Shown one piece after another: positions 5,108 to 5,867 of a stretch of 5,867 nt of DNA. The notes below the pieces were generated by a model. It searched no databases, was not told the DNA's origin, and saw only the letters and a program-made list of their open reading frames with translations. A program made the translations under genes and the position numbers. How positions within the stretch are numbered: position 1 is the stretch's first letter; each line of letters begins with the position of its first letter. Location: NCBI GenBank assembly GCA_002423075.1, contig DIUS01000020.1, positions 812 to 6,678 on the forward strand. The letters run 5' to 3'. The DNA comes from Microbacteriaceae bacterium UBA6152. Its GTDB lineage: Bacteria > Actinomycetota > Actinomycetes > Actinomycetales > Microbacteriaceae.

Positions 5108-5867
5108 CCACCCCTAAGCTTGCTGTCGCGCGCAGCGGCTTCGGCGGTCGTGGCTATCGCATCCCCGGTCGCGGCTCGCTCGAGGTCGACTCGAAGGGCA
5201 AGGAGAGGTTCGTCGCCGAGATCTACCCCTCGGTCACGACGTGCCTCCAGACAGTGAACAAGCCCGCGCTCTACCAGTGGATCGCTGACCAGACGGCGGC
5301 GAAAGCTATCGCCTCGATTCCGTATCTCATGGCGGTCTCGGAAGAGGTCGCGTGGGGTTCGCTGCGCTGGTACTGGTCGAAAGAGCCCGAGCTCATCGGC
5401 GATGCTGTGCGCCTCTACTACGAGGGCGTGAAGAATGACGCGGCCGAGCTCGGCACGGCAATCCACGCCTATGCTGAGGCCGACATCGACGAGCTGACCC
5501 CGCACCCAGAAATCACGTCGATCGAAATGGACGAAATGGTCGAGGCGTGGGAGTGGTTTCGCGCTGACCACGAAATCGTCTCGCACCGCCAGGAGTTCAC
5601 GATCGTCAACGACACCCTGCGCTACGCGGGCACGGGTGACGCGGACTGGACGATCACGTGCTTGCACGAGCCTGATGAGGCTGGCAACTACTGCCTCGGG
5701 AAAGAGGCTGGCCCGCACCGGACGCTGGTGGATCTGAAGAGCAGTCGCCACACGTGGAACGAGCACGGCTTTCAGCTCGCGGCGCTCGGCGCTGCGGAAG
5801 TCATCATGCGCGAGGTCTCCGAAGGCACGCCGGGCGCGCAGAGGGCCGAGAAGACCGAGAAGGGCAA
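5104..5867 (+). CDS. RecB/Cas4-like PD-(D/E)XK nuclease, 3'-truncated
   Basis: DNA exonuclease domain of the PD-(D/E)XK superfamily, expected to resect DNA ends and make substrate for the ERF protein. The frame runs open to the right edge; 254 codons are visible. RecB-family motifs appear in order: GTAIHAYAE with H121 (motif I), AGTGDADW with D179 (motif II), LVDLKSS with D210 and K212 (the D-x-K of motif III), and Q224 in GFQLAALGAA, the position of the Q-x3-Y motif but with Leu instead of Tyr. E164 may be an extra acidic ligand. The N-terminal YPSVTTCLQTVNKPALYQW segment resembles that seen in actinophage Cas4-family exonucleases. Visible cysteines (47, 186, 197) do not form the classic Cas4 iron-sulfur set, though the missing C-terminus could add some. 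Start is GTG, overlapping the previous stop by 4 nt (GTGA); no strong ribosome binding site precedes it, so translation probably depends on coupling. Confidence 0.87.
   Translation, partial: MTTPKLAVARSGFGGRGYRIPGRGSLEVDSKGKERFVAEIYPSVTTCLQTVNKPALYQWIADQTAAKAIASIPYLMAVSEEVAWGSLRWYWSKEPELIGDAVRLYYEGVKNDAAELGTAIHAYAEADIDELTPHPEITSIEMDEMVEAWEWFRADHEIVSHRQEFTIVNDTLRYAGTGDADWTITCLHEPDEAGNYCLGKEAGPHRTLVDLKSSRHTWNEHGFQLAALGAAEVIMREVSEGTPGAQRAEKTEKG

Noticed and set aside
5059..5766. Minus-strand open frame (235 codons) opposite the RecB-like nuclease
   Set aside because: The plus strand shows all RecB-type motifs in order; the antisense product is Arg/Val/Ala-rich and featureless, a composition shadow.
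5104..5867. Cas4 taking part in CRISPR adaptation
   Set aside because: No repeats, Cas1 or Cas2 are in the window, and the classic iron-sulfur cysteines are not visible; a phage recombination nuclease fits the neighbours better.

Overview
The window is a compact, GC-rich, single-strand gene cluster. It is most consistent with the DNA replication and recombination region of a tailed phage (or prophage) of a high-GC actinobacterium. The reasons are that all eight genes lie on the + strand, that seven of the eight are packed with 1-4 nt stop/start overlaps, and that the gene set is a helicase, a DnaQ-type exonuclease, an ERF-type annealing protein and a RecB/Cas4-type nuclease mixed with small orphan genes. 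G/C-ending codons dominate the reading frames used. A host genus such as Microbacterium or a relative is a guess from style, not something the sequence proves. No integrase, structural gene, tRNA, CRISPR array or insertion sequence is visible.

Layout. (1) 1-1262: the C-terminal two thirds or so of an SF2/SNF2-like DEAH helicase, cut by the left edge just before its Walker B motif. (2) 1259-2047: a membrane protein with a charged, coiled-coil-prone N-terminal half and four transmembrane segments, resembling the DUF2637 style of actinobacterial plasmid/phage proteins. (3) 2048-2114: the only real intergenic gap, holding a plausible sigma-70-like promoter (TAGACA, 17 bp, TATGCT) and a perfect 6+1+6 inverted repeat at the predicted transcription start. 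(4) 2115-2363: a small protein with three CxxC pairs. (5) 2360-2860: an orphan 166-aa protein. (6) 2857-3720: a DEDDh 3'-5' exonuclease with all five catalytic residues. (7) 3717-4742: an ERF-family single-strand annealing protein with a disordered linker and a helical tail. (8) 4742-5107: a small Cys/His-rich protein starting at GTG. (9) 5104 to the right edge: a PD-(D/E)XK nuclease of the RecB/Cas4 kind, starting at GTG and cut by the window end.

How the genes work together (inference). The RecB-like nuclease would resect double-strand ends and the ERF protein would anneal the exposed strands, a two-component phage recombination system comparable in logic to lambda Exo/Beta. The DEDDh exonuclease could trim or proofread 3' ends, and the helicase could remodel or unwind replication intermediates. 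The four-helix membrane protein is the odd member and may tether part of this machinery to the membrane. Two small putative zinc proteins, one at the head of the second transcription unit and one between ERF and the nuclease, are candidates for adaptor or DNA-binding roles. The chain of overlapping stops and starts implies translational coupling, with a fresh promoter probably separating the helicase/membrane-protein pair from the recombination genes.
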